Source: Litsea cubeba (Eukaryota > Streptophyta > Magnoliopsida > Laurales > Lauraceae). Taken from it: 64,000 nt of DNA. The notes under the pieces are model-generated. The model saw only the letters and a list, made by a program, of their open reading frames with translations, did not search any database and was not told the origin of the DNA. The stretch spans positions 107,866,003 through 107,930,002 of the forward strand of contig CM022944.1 of the NCBI GenBank assembly GCA_012931725.1. The letters run 5' to 3'. Numbering within the stretch: position 1 is the stretch's first letter; each line of letters starts with the position of its first letter. Of the stretch, positions 1 to 10,340 are shown in pieces. The position numbers were made by a program, and so were the translations under genes.

Positions 1-57
1 GTCCACCCGGCTTGAATCCTGTGACTTACATCAGTATCAATCCCTCCATCCTGTTGC

Positions 58-1872
58 TGTTGGAAATAGGGTGGGCCTCTAGGATAGGTTTCAAAAACTT
101 TTGACCCACTTGATGCAGGGATCAACTATCCAGAAGGCTATAAAACCCAATCCAAGATCTATGTCCTCAATCTCAGCCATCATGGTCAGTAAATACAATC
201 TATCTATAAGATAGAAACAACAACAATAAATCTACAACATGCAAGGAAGTAGATTATACCTTTGGAGCTCGGTTGTGCTCTAATGGAGAAGTTGCGTCTT
301 TCTTTGATGATGAAACACTTTCACTAATCAAATAGGGATCTCCAAGACCTCTTGATCTTCCACGCTATGACCCGTATTAGATTCTCCTTTTTCTCAAGAA
401 GATGGTGGGATCTCCAAGAGAAAACTACTAGGAACTCTAGGGAGGAACTAGAAAGAGAACTAGAAGAGGGAGAGGAAGAAGAGCATGTGCAACTATTGCA
501 CAAAAGGGCCTTGGGCGTGAATCCCTAGGCTAGGAGTATGCATGGACGTCCAAGCCCTCCTCTCCTCTATTTATAGCTTAAAAGCAATTAAGCCACCTCC
601 TCTTTTTGATTGAAATAGAAGTCTCACTTCTTTAACAATTAGTAACTCTCTTCTATTACTAGTTAAGATAGAAGTCTTACTTCCACAATAATTAGTAACT
701 TACTATATCATAATTAGAAGTCTCACTTCAAATATGATTAGTATCTTTCCAATTCCTTTCTAATTAAAATAGAAGTCTCACTTCTACTAAAATTAGTAAG
801 TCTACTATTACCACTATTAGAATTCACACTTCAAATAGAAATAGTAACTTTCCTTTTAGAGTTCAACTAGAATTAGATACTTTCTAATAATTGGGCTAGC
901 GTGGGGACCACTAGGGATTCCTTAGAAAGCTGGCTCCAACTGGGACACGCGACCCCACATCTCATGTGTAATCCGGGCCCACAGTTAATTGCAAATAATT
1001 CCACTATATAAATGCAATTGAACTCCAGTCTTAGGAATATTACATAGAAGACCCTAAACTTCCACATTACCACAAGTAGACCCCTCTATCAATATCCATG
1101 GATCAATTGGACCTGTCTTCCAAACTAGATCCATATCTTATTATCCTTCAGCCCCAATTAATTATAATGATCATAGGTACCTTTCCAATTAACTCTTAAT
1201 CGGAATGGGTGCGCACTTACCAATGATAAATCCATTAATTGGCACAAGGGGATATTAGAGATAGATTCCATCTTGACCATTGAATGTTCCCACAGCTTTA
1301 CTACCATGTACCCAAATCACCGAGGTGTTGACCTACAGTTGGCCTCACTCATTGGTGACTCAAAGCAAATGAATAGATAGAAACTTGAGTTCATTAATGT
1401 CTCAGGATTGAGAGCCTATTGCTAGGGAATTATGAGAGCAGACCTTAAAATAAAGACATTGTTTATAAGGTGCTTCTCATGGTCCTTCAATACATCTAAT
1501 GTACCAGCACTATGATCCAGAATCTTACATTCTGATGATCGAGACAAATCACACTATCTCATAGTAATCAAAGTGCTGCAACCTTGTCAGTATGAGATGT
1601 CCAGTCTCATCACTGGTTGTGAAGATATTTAAGTATAAGAATTGTCACACATGTCTCCTGTATGTGGATCTCATCCATACACATGTGTTACATCTAATAT
1701 ACTTGTGGACCCCAGTTCATCTCATGATCCATCATGTCATTCGTATTGGTTATGTGCAAGTATATAATAAATTACTATTCATCTCATGAAAGGAAAGCAT
1801 GAATATATGAATAAATAAAGAATTTAATCAATTTATTATATCATCTACTGGATTGAGTCCATAAAACTAACA
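58..1872. mobile_element. Solo LTR with target-site duplication
   Basis: This 1,815-bp segment starts TGTTGGAAATAG and ends AAACTAACA, so it has the TG...CA ends of an LTR. It is flanked by a perfect 5-bp duplication, GTTGC, at 53-57 and 1873-1877. No gag or pol coding sequence lies inside. This is the footprint left when the two LTRs of an integrated retrotransposon recombine. The family was not identified and the orientation is uncertain. Confidence 0.8.
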
Positions 1873-1958
1873 GTTGCACCATAGATCCAAGGTACCTAAA
1901 GTTTTCTTTTTCTACTATCTTTTGTGTGCCCAAACTTACTTCTATGTTACCAGGTGTC

Positions 1959-3081
1959 TGTTGGATATCGCGATCACTGAGAGGGGGGGTGAATCAGTGA
2001 TTTTTAAAACCAGGTCCAATTCAACAACAAAACAAGTCAAACCACACAATGACACCAGATTTAACGTGGTTCACCAAAAGGCTACGTCCACGGATCAAAA
2101 CCGTCCGAACACCGATCCGGTACAGGTCTGAATATATTTAGTCGCACCAACGACAAAGAGCACCAACCCTTAGTTTCAGATAGCACCAACTATCTAGGAA
2201 GCACCGACTCCCCTTACAATTTATCTGCACCCACAGATAGGATCACCAAACCCCAAACACCAAGCACCAACTTGATGTTTAAAAACAGAATAGAAGATTA
2301 ACTCTGTCTACAGCCCTTCCCCTCTACAATTCTCTCTCTCTCAATCCCTTACAAATTGAAAATTAAACATAAACAGAGAGACACTTATCTTATGGACGAA
2401 ACATCATCTTCAAGAACATATCCTCGTCCACACTTGCTGTAGAATGATGCAGCACAACAGCAACAGCAACAGCACCAGCACACAGCACACTCTTCTCTCT
2501 TCTCTTCTCTCTTTTCTCTTCTCTTCTGGTGTGTCTTTAGAACGACCCATACATGCCTTTATATAGGTTATAGTAACCCTTAATTGTATTCAAAATAGGC
2601 TACAATTCGTTTAGAAAGAGTCCCAAACAAATTAGATAAGAGTGCTGAATTTTCGTGTAAGACTTCTGTTTCTGCGCAATTCTGATCCCGTGCTCGGTCG
2701 ACATCCTGCCTTGCTCGGTCGACATCATACACTATCTGGAATCAGTCAATTATAGCGCTCGGTCGACATCCTGAGGTCCCGGTCGACCGAAAGACACACT
2801 GTGTCACGAAAATAACTGGAGCTACCTGAATCTGTTTCTGCAGGTTTCTTCTTGCTCGGTCGACCGCATGGGGTGCCCGGTCGACCGCGTGCTCTGCTTC
2901 AGGACTTCTGAATTCCTGACTGTTTCAATTCTGATTTCTTCTTTTAAGCTCTATCAACACCAGCCTTTTAACATCTCGTTTGTGACAATGTGTTGACAAT
3001 AATTCCAACTCAAGAACAATACTTGAGATACTAATTCTTCAATTCATCAAAAGACTTCTCAAGTCATCTCAAATTCCAACA
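1959..3081 (-). repeat. 3' LTR of the near-intact Copia
   Basis: The LTR is 1,123 bp. On the plus strand it starts TGTTGGATATCGCG and ends AAATTCCAACA, giving TGTTGGA/TCCAACA inverted ends. It contains six copies of CGGTCGAC (about 2693-2886), a CAGCAACAG-type run near 2457 and a pyrimidine-rich TCTCTT stretch near 2490. Apart from small changes, such as the length of the G run near 1981-1988, it matches the right LTR. Confidence 0.93.
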
Positions 3082-3093
3082 ATCTCCCCCTTT
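3082..3093 (-). other. Polypurine tract of the Copia element
   Basis: Read on the element's own strand the sequence is AAAGGGGGAGAT, directly against the 3' LTR. This is the expected primer site for plus-strand DNA synthesis during reverse transcription. Confidence 0.85.
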
Positions 3094-3395
3094 GGAATTG
3101 TTGGCAACACTATTGGAACTTCAACACTTTCAACTCCAGCTTGCAGCTCTTCCAAGTTCTTTTCAACACTTACTTGGAACCAATGATGAAATTCTGAAAT
3201 AACAATCATGCACTGTCAACAATCTCCCCCTAGCTTTCATAGCATAACATCTCTCCTTGCTATCATAGCATAACATCTCTCCTTGCTTTCATAACATAAC
3301 ATCTCTCCCCCTTTGACAACAAGTCCAAAGGGACCAAACCGAGGAGCGAATAGGATATTCAATGAATGCATTGCTCCCCCTTTCAAGCACAACTC

Positions 3396-4877
3396 CTACG
3401 GTTTAGGAGAGTGAGTAACTCCTAACTTTTTCCGGAGATACTCGAAGACTTCCTTTGGCAGAGGTTTCGTGAAAATATCAGCCACTTGCTCAGTTGTTGG
3501 AACATATTCCAACTTGACCTCTCCATCAGCAACTTTATCTTTAAGAAAATGATAACGAATTGCTACATGCTTTGTTCGAGAGTGCTGAACAGGATTCTTA
3601 GATATATGAATTGCACTCGTGTTGTCACATAGGATCGGCGTAGGATCCGTTGTAGGAACTCCTAGATCAGAGAGCATTTGCCGCATCCATAACACTTGCG
3701 TACAACAAGTTGCCGCTGCAATATATTCCGCTTCCGCTGTCGAAAGGGATACTGAGTCTTGCTTCTTACTATGCCAAGCAACTAATCTTTCTCCAAGATA
3801 AAATGCGCCGCCGCTAGTACTCTTGCGATCATCTACGCATCCAGCCCAATCGGCATCAGAATATGCAACAAGAGTGAAGGATTTTCCTTTGGGATACCAG
3901 ATACCAAGCTCCATTGTACCTTTCAGATATCGAAAGATTCTTTTCACTGCTGTAAGGTGCGTTTCAGTTGGTGCTGCTTGAAAACGTGCAACCATACATA
4001 CTGCTTGTAGAAGATCTGGTCTTGTAGCCGTCAAGTAGAGCAAGCTTCCTATCATAGAGCGATAGGTGGTATGATCAACGGACGAGGCCTTATCATCTTT
4101 GCTAAGCTTCGTGTTCGTTGACATTGGTGTGCTCACTGGCTTGCTGTCTTCCATATTGAACCGTTTCAGCATTTCCTTAATGTACTTCATTTGTGATATG
4201 AAGATGCCATGTTTCAGCTGCTGCACTTGTAAACCAAGAAAGAACTTTAGTTCTCCAAGCATTGACATTTCAAATTCTTTCTTCATCTCTTCAGCGAAAT
4301 TCCTGCACATCTCCCCATCATTGCCACCAAAGATTATGTCATCAACATAAACAATGACAACCAGCTGTTTGCTTAACTCAGTTTTGACATACAGATTGCT
4401 ATCAACCATTCCTTTTCCAAAATCGATCTTGCGGAGATAGAGATCCAGCCTTGCATACCATGCCCTTGGCGCTTGTTTCAGTCCATAAAGAGCCTTTTTC
4501 AACTTGCACACTAGATCTGAATTTTTGCTGATGAGAAAACCATCAGGTTGCTCAATGTAGACCTCTTCTTCAAGTAAACCATTCAAGAAGGCTGACTTTA
4601 CGTCCATCTGAAATACCTTGAAGGTTTTGTATGCTGCCAATGCAAGAAACATACGAATAGCTTCCAGACGAGCCACCGGTGCAAAGGTCTCTTCAAAATC
4701 TATGCCTTCAACTTGAGCATAGCCTTTACAAACCAACCTTGCTTTGTTTCTAATGACTTGACCATCTTCATTCAGCTTATTCCGAAAGACCCCATTTAGT
4801 ACCAATAACATTCTTATCAGTAGGTCTAGGAACAAGTTCCCATGTGGAGTTCTTCTCAATTTGCTCCAACTCCTCAT
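3396..4877 (-). CDS. Copia pol, second frame: reverse transcriptase and RNase H
   Basis: This 493-residue frame carries the C-terminal half of the Copia polyprotein. The reverse transcriptase begins with the QMDVKSAFLNG and LKKALYGLKQAPRAWY blocks and has the catalytic YVDD motif in VIVYVDDIIFGG near residue 180. RNase H follows, with AYSDADWAGC, STAEAEY and TKHVAIRYHF, and the frame ends after IFTKPLP. Nothing is missing from the usual Copia set. The first 30 or so residues are out-of-frame read-through; real coding starts where the upstream frame stops, at the GGGG run at 4790-4793. Without that extra base the two frames would form one polyprotein. Confidence 0.9.
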   Translation of the reverse strand: MRSWSKLRRTPHGNLFLDLLIRMLLVLNGVFRNKLNEDGQVIRNKARLVCKGYAQVEGIDFEETFAPVARLEAIRMFLALAAYKTFKVFQMDVKSAFLNGLLEEEVYIEQPDGFLISKNSDLVCKLKKALYGLKQAPRAWYARLDLYLRKIDFGKGMVDSNLYVKTELSKQLVVIVYVDDIIFGGNDGEMCRNFAEEMKKEFEMSMLGELKFFLGLQVQQLKHGIFISQMKYIKEMLKRFNMEDSKPVSTPMSTNTKLSKDDKASSVDHTTYRSMIGSLLYLTATRPDLLQAVCMVARFQAAPTETHLTAVKRIFRYLKGTMELGIWYPKGKSFTLVAYSDADWAGCVDDRKSTSGGAFYLGERLVAWHSKKQDSVSLSTAEAEYIAAATCCTQVLWMRQMLSDLGVPTTDPTPILCDNTSAIHISKNPVQHSRTKHVAIRYHFLKDKVADGEVKLEYVPTTEQVADIFTKPLPKEVFEYLRKKLGVTHSPKP

Positions 4878-7800
4878 GCATAGATTTCAACCAACTTTCA
4901 TCGAGACTGGCTTCAGCCACAGTCTTGGGTTCAATGGTGGACACAAGTGAGTAATTGCTAACTACACTTTGTCTAGTTTGAACGCCTGCCTTAGGATCTC
5001 CAATGATTTGATCCTTAGGGTGTTGCTCTACCCAAGTGCTGTGCTTCTTAGGTGTAGTATCTTCTGAGTCATCCTTTGATTGCTCAGAATCATTAGATTC
5101 AGCCATCTCATCATCAATCTCACTCGAGTCCTCATAAACTGGACTGTCATTATGAGTTGCATTCTTTGGTTCAATATTCTCATCTATTCTCACATCAGCA
5201 CTTTCTATGATTTTTCTGGTTCTTTTGTTAAGACACCTATATGCCTTGCTAGTAGAGGAGTAACCCAGAAATATACCTTCGTCAGCTCTTTCTTCAAATT
5301 TGCCCGGATTTTGTTCGAGCCGCTTGATGTAACACTTGCTGCCGAAGACTCTGAAGTGCTTGACTGTTGCTTTTCTTCCAAACCATAGCTCATAGGGAGT
5401 TTTGACTTCATGTGGCCTGATCAAGCATCGATTTTGAATGTATACAGCCGTATGAATTGCCTCTTTCCAATACTTGTCAGCCATCTTGCTTTCACTTAGC
5501 ATCGTACGAGCCATCTCTTGTACGGTGCGATTCTTCCGTTCCACAACTCTATTTTGCTGTGGAGTTCTAGGGGCTGAGTACTGTCTTTGAATGCCATGAT
5601 GTTCACAATATTTAGTGAACTCTTCAGATGTGAACTCGCCTCCACGATCAGACCTTAAAATCTTGATACGTTTTTCCAATTGATTTTCAACCTGTGCTTT
5701 AAACACTTTAAAACGATCAAGTGCTTGATGCTTATGCTTAAGAAACAATACCCATGTCATACGAGTATAATCATCAATGCATAACATGAAATACTTATCT
5801 CCATTGGTGCTTTGAGTTCGCATCGGTCCACAGAGATCAGTGTGCACTAGCTCAAGAGGTTTCTTGGAATGATGCTCCTTTGACTTGAACATAACCCTCG
5901 TTTGCTTTCCCTTTTGGCAAGAGTCGCAAATGGGATTGGAAGGCTTTTCAACTGTAGACATGCCTCTTACAGCCTTTGAATTGCAAATCTTTGACATGTT
6001 ATCAAAGCTTAGATGCCCAAGGCGTTTGTGCCACAACCAACTTTCCTCTGTCCGACTCATCAAGCAGGTCTTTTCAGCTCCATCTGACAAGGTATAGAGA
6101 TTTCCAGCAGTTCTTGATCCAGTTGCCACTGTTTTGCCATTGCTACTCTTCTTGATGGCAAACCCATTCTTTGTGAAGATAACTTCGTGACCCTTGTCAC
6201 AGATCTGGCTCACACTAAGGAGGTTGTGTCTCAATCCAGACACATATAAGACTTCTTCCGATCTGATCTTGTTTGCCATAAGCTGAATAACACCTTTTCC
6301 GCAGATTTTGGCACCATCATTGTTGCCAAACTTCACTGAACCGCCTTCATAGTGCTGTAATTTGATGAATTTCTCTTTATCACCAGTCATATGGCTTGAA
6401 CAACCACTATCAAGGACCCATGGTGCTGCCTTCTTTTGTGCATTGAATGCCATTTGCACAATGAGAGATTCTTTGGGACTTTCTGCACTTTGCTTTGCTC
6501 TCCAAGCCTTGACTAACTTGGGTTTCTTTTCAACCTGAAATTGGTTAGCTATAGGCAACCTACAATCCCTAGCCAAGTGTCCATAATTATGACATATATA
6601 GCACTCAATTTTGTGGCTGTTTAGGATTGAAAAAGGGTTCCTAGTCACAAGTGGGCTGTTTCTAACATAGAATCTACAATCAGCTCTTTTATGTCCAAAC
6701 ATATTACAATGAAAGCAATAACCATAGAATTTGTATCTTCTTTGTGGCTGGTTAATCTTCATTACCTTTCTAACAGGAATGGACTCCTTTCTAGGTTGAG
6801 TGGGCTTCATAGAGTTAGAAGGTGCAGTGACTTGCTTCACAAACTCTTTCTTTTCAGGAGGTGCAATCTTAGAGGATTCACCTTTCTCAAATCCTAGACC
6901 AAATCTGAAGTGGGCAGGTCTTTGAACTTTCAGTAGTTCATCGAGTTTCATAGTCCCTTCAATCGCTTGGAGTGCTTTGAGTTTTTTGCTATTTTCCAAA
7001 TTTTCAACCTTTGCTCTAGCGATCTCAGTTTCAAGTTTCATAACCTCTTCCTTTTTGATACTTATTTGGTTTTCAAGGACTTCTACCATTCTTTTATATT
7101 CTTCTACTTGAGTTTTCAAAGCAATAATAGAACTTTCAGATTCATGGAGAAGTTTCAGATTTTTCTTACTTGATTTGCGTTCCATGCTAAGCTCCTCAAG
7201 TGCGGCTATGAGTTCCTCTTCAAGATTAACTTCAGCCTCCTCATCCTCTTCCGGATCTAGCTCTTCTTCTTCTTCAACAGTGACCATGAAGAGAGCTTCG
7301 GTTGATTCATCATCGTCTGAAGTTTCAGACGTGCTGTCATCTTGTTGACATAGAAAGTTTTTAGCTTTGCCTCTTTTTCTGAAATTTCTCTTTCCTTTAC
7401 TCTTTTCAGCATAAGAGTCATTATCATTGTCTTCTTTTAGCGGACACTTCGCAGCAAAGTGACCAACACCTCCACAATTGAAGCATTTAAAGGGTAGCTT
7501 CCCTTTGTACTTGCCAATGCTTCCTTTCTTCAACTTTCTAACAAATTGAGCCTCAAGCTCATCATCATCAGAATCAACATCATGACCAGCAGTCTCTTTT
7601 GCCTTTTTCTGAACTTTGAAGGCGGCTTCTTTATCAGATGAAGACGTCTTTCCTATGCGCATCTCATAGGCAGTTAGAGAACCATGTAATTCATCCATGG
7701 AAAATGCATTTAGATCTTTGGCTTCTTCGATGGCTGAGACTTTTGAATCAAACCGGGGAAGAAGAGATCTTAGAACCTTTTTGACGATGACCGGCTCTTT

Positions 7801-8256
7801 AATCTCCTCCCCTAGTCCACGAATGTCATTCGTGACTTCATTCACTCGTTGCATATACGATTCAACATTCTCGCTTTCCTCCATGCGAAGAGACTCGAAT
7901 TGAGAGCGATGAGTTTGCAATTTGGCTTCTTTAATCTTCTCATCACCTTCATGTATGCTTTGCAACTTGTCCCAAATTTCCTTGGCTGTTTTGCATGCAA
8001 TTACTTTGACAAGCTCGCTGTCCACAAGGCCACTAAAGAGTGCATTCTGCGCCTTGGAGTCGTTGTCTGCCAACTTCTTCGATGCAGTATCATTGGGTAC
8101 GGTGGCAGTATTGTAACCGACTCTGACAGCCTCCCAAACATCATAGCCAAGAGATTTGATGAAGGCTTGCATCCTAATCTTCCAAAAAGAGTAATTAGAA
8201 CCATCAAACAGAGGTGCTTTCATATTCCCTGTATTGACTGCCATGTGATTTGACAA
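4777..8256 (-). CDS. Copia gag-protease-integrase polyprotein
   Basis: This 1,159-residue frame begins at an ATG 41 bases inside the primer-binding site. A gag domain (about residues 12-200) is followed by a CCHC zinc knuckle (258-271), an acidic segment (about 310-345), a long heptad-rich coiled coil (about 345-430) and two more knuckles (514-527 and 552-565). Protease has the WVLDSGCSSH active site near 616. The integrase has an HKRLGHLS/CDSCQKGK zinc-binding region, then the catalytic core with HTDLCGP, RSDRGGEF and RTPQQNRVVERKNRT. It stops after GTKWGLSE because of the one-base frameshift; the homologous reading would be GTKWVFRNK. The three knuckles and the coiled coil make an unusually long gag. 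Confidence 0.92.
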   Translation of the reverse strand: MSNHMAVNTGNMKAPLFDGSNYSFWKIRMQAFIKSLGYDVWEAVRVGYNTATVPNDTASKKLADNDSKAQNALFSGLVDSELVKVIACKTAKEIWDKLQSIHEGDEKIKEAKLQTHRSQFESLRMEESENVESYMQRVNEVTNDIRGLGEEIKEPVIVKKVLRSLLPRFDSKVSAIEEAKDLNAFSMDELHGSLTAYEMRIGKTSSSDKEAAFKVQKKAKETAGHDVDSDDDELEAQFVRKLKKGSIGKYKGKLPFKCFNCGGVGHFAAKCPLKEDNDNDSYAEKSKGKRNFRKRGKAKNFLCQQDDSTSETSDDDESTEALFMVTVEEEEELDPEEDEEAEVNLEEELIAALEELSMERKSSKKNLKLLHESESSIIALKTQVEEYKRMVEVLENQISIKKEEVMKLETEIARAKVENLENSKKLKALQAIEGTMKLDELLKVQRPAHFRFGLGFEKGESSKIAPPEKKEFVKQVTAPSNSMKPTQPRKESIPVRKVMKINQPQRRYKFYGYCFHCNMFGHKRADCRFYVRNSPLVTRNPFSILNSHKIECYICHNYGHLARDCRLPIANQFQVEKKPKLVKAWRAKQSAESPKESLIVQMAFNAQKKAAPWVLDSGCSSHMTGDKEKFIKLQHYEGGSVKFGNNDGAKICGKGVIQLMANKIRSEEVLYVSGLRHNLLSVSQICDKGHEVIFTKNGFAIKKSSNGKTVATGSRTAGNLYTLSDGAEKTCLMSRTEESWLWHKRLGHLSFDNMSKICNSKAVRGMSTVEKPSNPICDSCQKGKQTRVMFKSKEHHSKKPLELVHTDLCGPMRTQSTNGDKYFMLCIDDYTRMTWVLFLKHKHQALDRFKVFKAQVENQLEKRIKILRSDRGGEFTSEEFTKYCEHHGIQRQYSAPRTPQQNRVVERKNRTVQEMARTMLSESKMADKYWKEAIHTAVYIQNRCLIRPHEVKTPYELWFGRKATVKHFRVFGSKCYIKRLEQNPGKFEERADEGIFLGYSSTSKAYRCLNKRTRKIIESADVRIDENIEPKNATHNDSPVYEDSSEIDDEMAESNDSEQSKDDSEDTTPKKHSTWVEQHPKDQIIGDPKAGVQTRQSVVSNYSLVSTIEPKTVAEASLDESWLKSMHEELEQIEKNSTWELVPRPTDKNVIGTKWGLSE

Positions 8257-8296
8257 GAGATCACCCTTAGCGTATTAAACTGATCAAGGGAGCCTT

Positions 8297-8308
8297 GCTT
8301 TGATACCA
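8297..8308 (-). other. Primer-binding site (initiator tRNA-Met) of the Copia
   Basis: On the element's strand the sequence reads TGGTATCAAAGC, two bases from the 5' LTR. It matches the 3' end complement of initiator tRNA-Met (TGGTATCAGAGC) except at one base. Confidence 0.88.
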
Positions 8309-8310
8309 AT

Positions 8311-9438
8311 TGTTGGATATCGCGATCACTGAGAGGGGGGGGGGGGTGAATCAGTGATTTCTAAAACCAGGTCCAATTCAACAACAAAACAAGTCAAACC
8401 ACACAATGACACCAGATTTAACGTGGTTCACCAAAAGGCTACGTCCACGGATCAAAACCGTCCGAACACCGATCCGGTACAGGTCTGAATATATTTAGTC
8501 GCACCAACGACAAAGAGCACCAACCCTTAGTTTCAGATAGCACCAACTATCTAGGAAGCATCGACTCCCCTTACAATTTATCTGCACCCACAGATAGGAT
8601 CACCAAACCCCAAACACCAAGCACCAACTTGATGTTTAAAAACAGAATAGAAGATTAACTCTGTCTACAGCCCTTCCCCTCTACAATTCTCTCTCTCTCA
8701 ATCCCTTACAAATTGAAAATTAAACATAAACAGAGAGACACTTATCTTATGGACGAAACATCATCTTCAAGAACATATCCTCGTCCACACTTGCTGTAGA
8801 AAGATGCAGCACAACAGCAACAGCAACAGCACCAGCACACAGCACACTCTTCTCTCTTTTCTTCTCTCTTTTCTCTTCTCTTCTGGTGTGTCTTTAGAAC
8901 GACCCATACATGCCTTTATATAGGTTATAGTAACCCTTAATTGTATTCAAAACAGGCTACAATTCGTTTAGAAAGAGTCCCAAATAAATTAGATAAGAGT
9001 GCTGAATTTTCGTGTAAGACTTCTGTTTCTGCGCAATTCTGATCCCGTGCTCGGTCGACATCCTGCCTTGCTCGGTCGACATCATACACTGTCTGGAATC
9101 AGTCAATTATCGCGCTCGGTCGACATCCTGAGGTCCCGGTCGACCGAAGACACACTGTGTCATGAAAATAACTGGGAGCTACCTGAATCTGTTTCTGCAG
9201 GTTTCTTCTTGCTCGGTCGACCGCATGGGGTGCCCGGTCGACCGCGTGCTCTGCTTCAGGACTTCTGAATTCCTGACTGTTTCAATTCTGATTTCTTCTT
9301 TTAAGCTCTATCAACACCAGCCTTTTAACATCTCGTTTGTGACAATGTGTTGACAATAATTCCAACTCAAGAACAATACTTGAGATACTAATTCTTCAAT
9401 TCATCAAAAGACTTCTCAAGTCATCTCAAATTCCAACA
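8311..9438 (-). repeat. 5' LTR of the near-intact Copia
   Basis: The LTR is 1,128 bp with the same TGTTGGA/TCCAACA ends as the left copy. It carries six CGGTCGAC motifs (about 9051-9242) and a G run near 8333-8346 that is longer than in the left LTR. As the 5' LTR it should contain the element's promoter, read on the minus strand. Confidence 0.93.
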
Positions 9439-9652
9439 GTGTCCTACTTTGACTAAAAAGATAATAAAAATCAGAACATATTTGAATGAGCCCACTAAAT
9501 GAATTTTATGCTCATCTTTGTTCATGTGAGAACTATTTCCACCGAGTTACCATGAGAGCTTTTTGTGCGGCACAAACTGGGACTAGGGGATGAAAAGATT
9601 TATATGAGACCACCCTATGAATAAAGTTTAACCTTAATTCCATGCCCTTAAT

Positions 9653-10125
9653 TAAGGGTGTAAAAGAAAACTGAAAAATCGTCTAATCGAACCAAACCGA
9701 ACCGCTGTTAATCACCGTGTTTCACTGTTCCGTTACGGTTATTGAAATCGAAAAATCGTGCTTCACGGTTCGATTATGATTTTTGTCTTGACTCACCGTG
9801 GTTAACCGTGTTCCCAAAACACAAGGTTAACCGAATCGTTTCACTAATAAGAAAAAACTCGAAGGGCCTGAATGAAAATTACTTTTTTTTACAGTATCAT
9901 ATTATGCCATTCTCTAACTATGTTTTTATTTTTTCACAGTAAGTTTGATTGGTAAATGGTAAAATTTCCACAAAATTTTTTAAGTAACAATGAACCGCGG
10001 TTCGATTTTTTAACGGTTTGATTACGTTTACGATTTTTAAAAACCTAAAAACCAAAAACCGTATAACACAGTTTAGTTAATGATTTTTTTCAAAATGAGT
10101 AGTTAACCGAATCGTTACACCCCTG
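9653..10125. mobile_element. hAT-like MITE
   Basis: A 473-bp AT-rich element with short inverted ends, TAAGGGTGTAA on the left and TTACACCCCTG on the right. A perfect 8-bp duplication CCCTTAAT lies at 9645-9652 and 10126-10133. The 8-bp duplication and GGGTGTAA-type ends fit the hAT superfamily. The interior has many copies of GGTTAACCG and AACCGAATCG-like words, partly palindromic, and no coding capacity. Confidence 0.75.
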
Positions 10126-10340
10126 CCCTTAATCCCCGTGGCCTTTATATTTCATTAAAAAAAAAACACCATCCATTCCACGGTTTAGTCCATTCGGATG
10201 GGTGTTAAATATAAAGATTAGTGATTGTACACGATTTGATGGGTTGCAAGGTGGGGTCCACTAGGGATCACCGTTCCGAGTTCTTTGTTGTTTAACACCA
10301 GGGATCATCGTTTTGAGTTCTCCTGTTTTTTTTTTTTTTT

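Larger units (their letters stand above)
1959..9438 (-). mobile_element. Near-intact Ty1/Copia LTR retrotransposon
   Basis: A complete 7,480-bp element on the minus strand. Its LTRs are 1959-3081 and 8311-9438, and it is flanked by a perfect 5-bp duplication GTGTC (1954-1958 and 9439-9443). The internal order is gag, protease, integrase, reverse transcriptase, RNase H; integrase before reverse transcriptase defines Copia. A primer-binding site for initiator tRNA-Met and a purine tract sit next to the correct LTRs. By eye the LTRs differ at only about ten small sites, so the insertion looks recent. One extra G in a homopolymer splits the polyprotein into two overlapping frames. A solo LTR of the same family lies at 35865-37001. 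Confidence 0.95.

Noticed and set aside
2457..2480. CAGCAACAG-type run in the Copia LTR as a short CRISPR-like or satellite array
   Set aside because: It is a simple trinucleotide-like run present in both LTRs, without spacers or unit structure.
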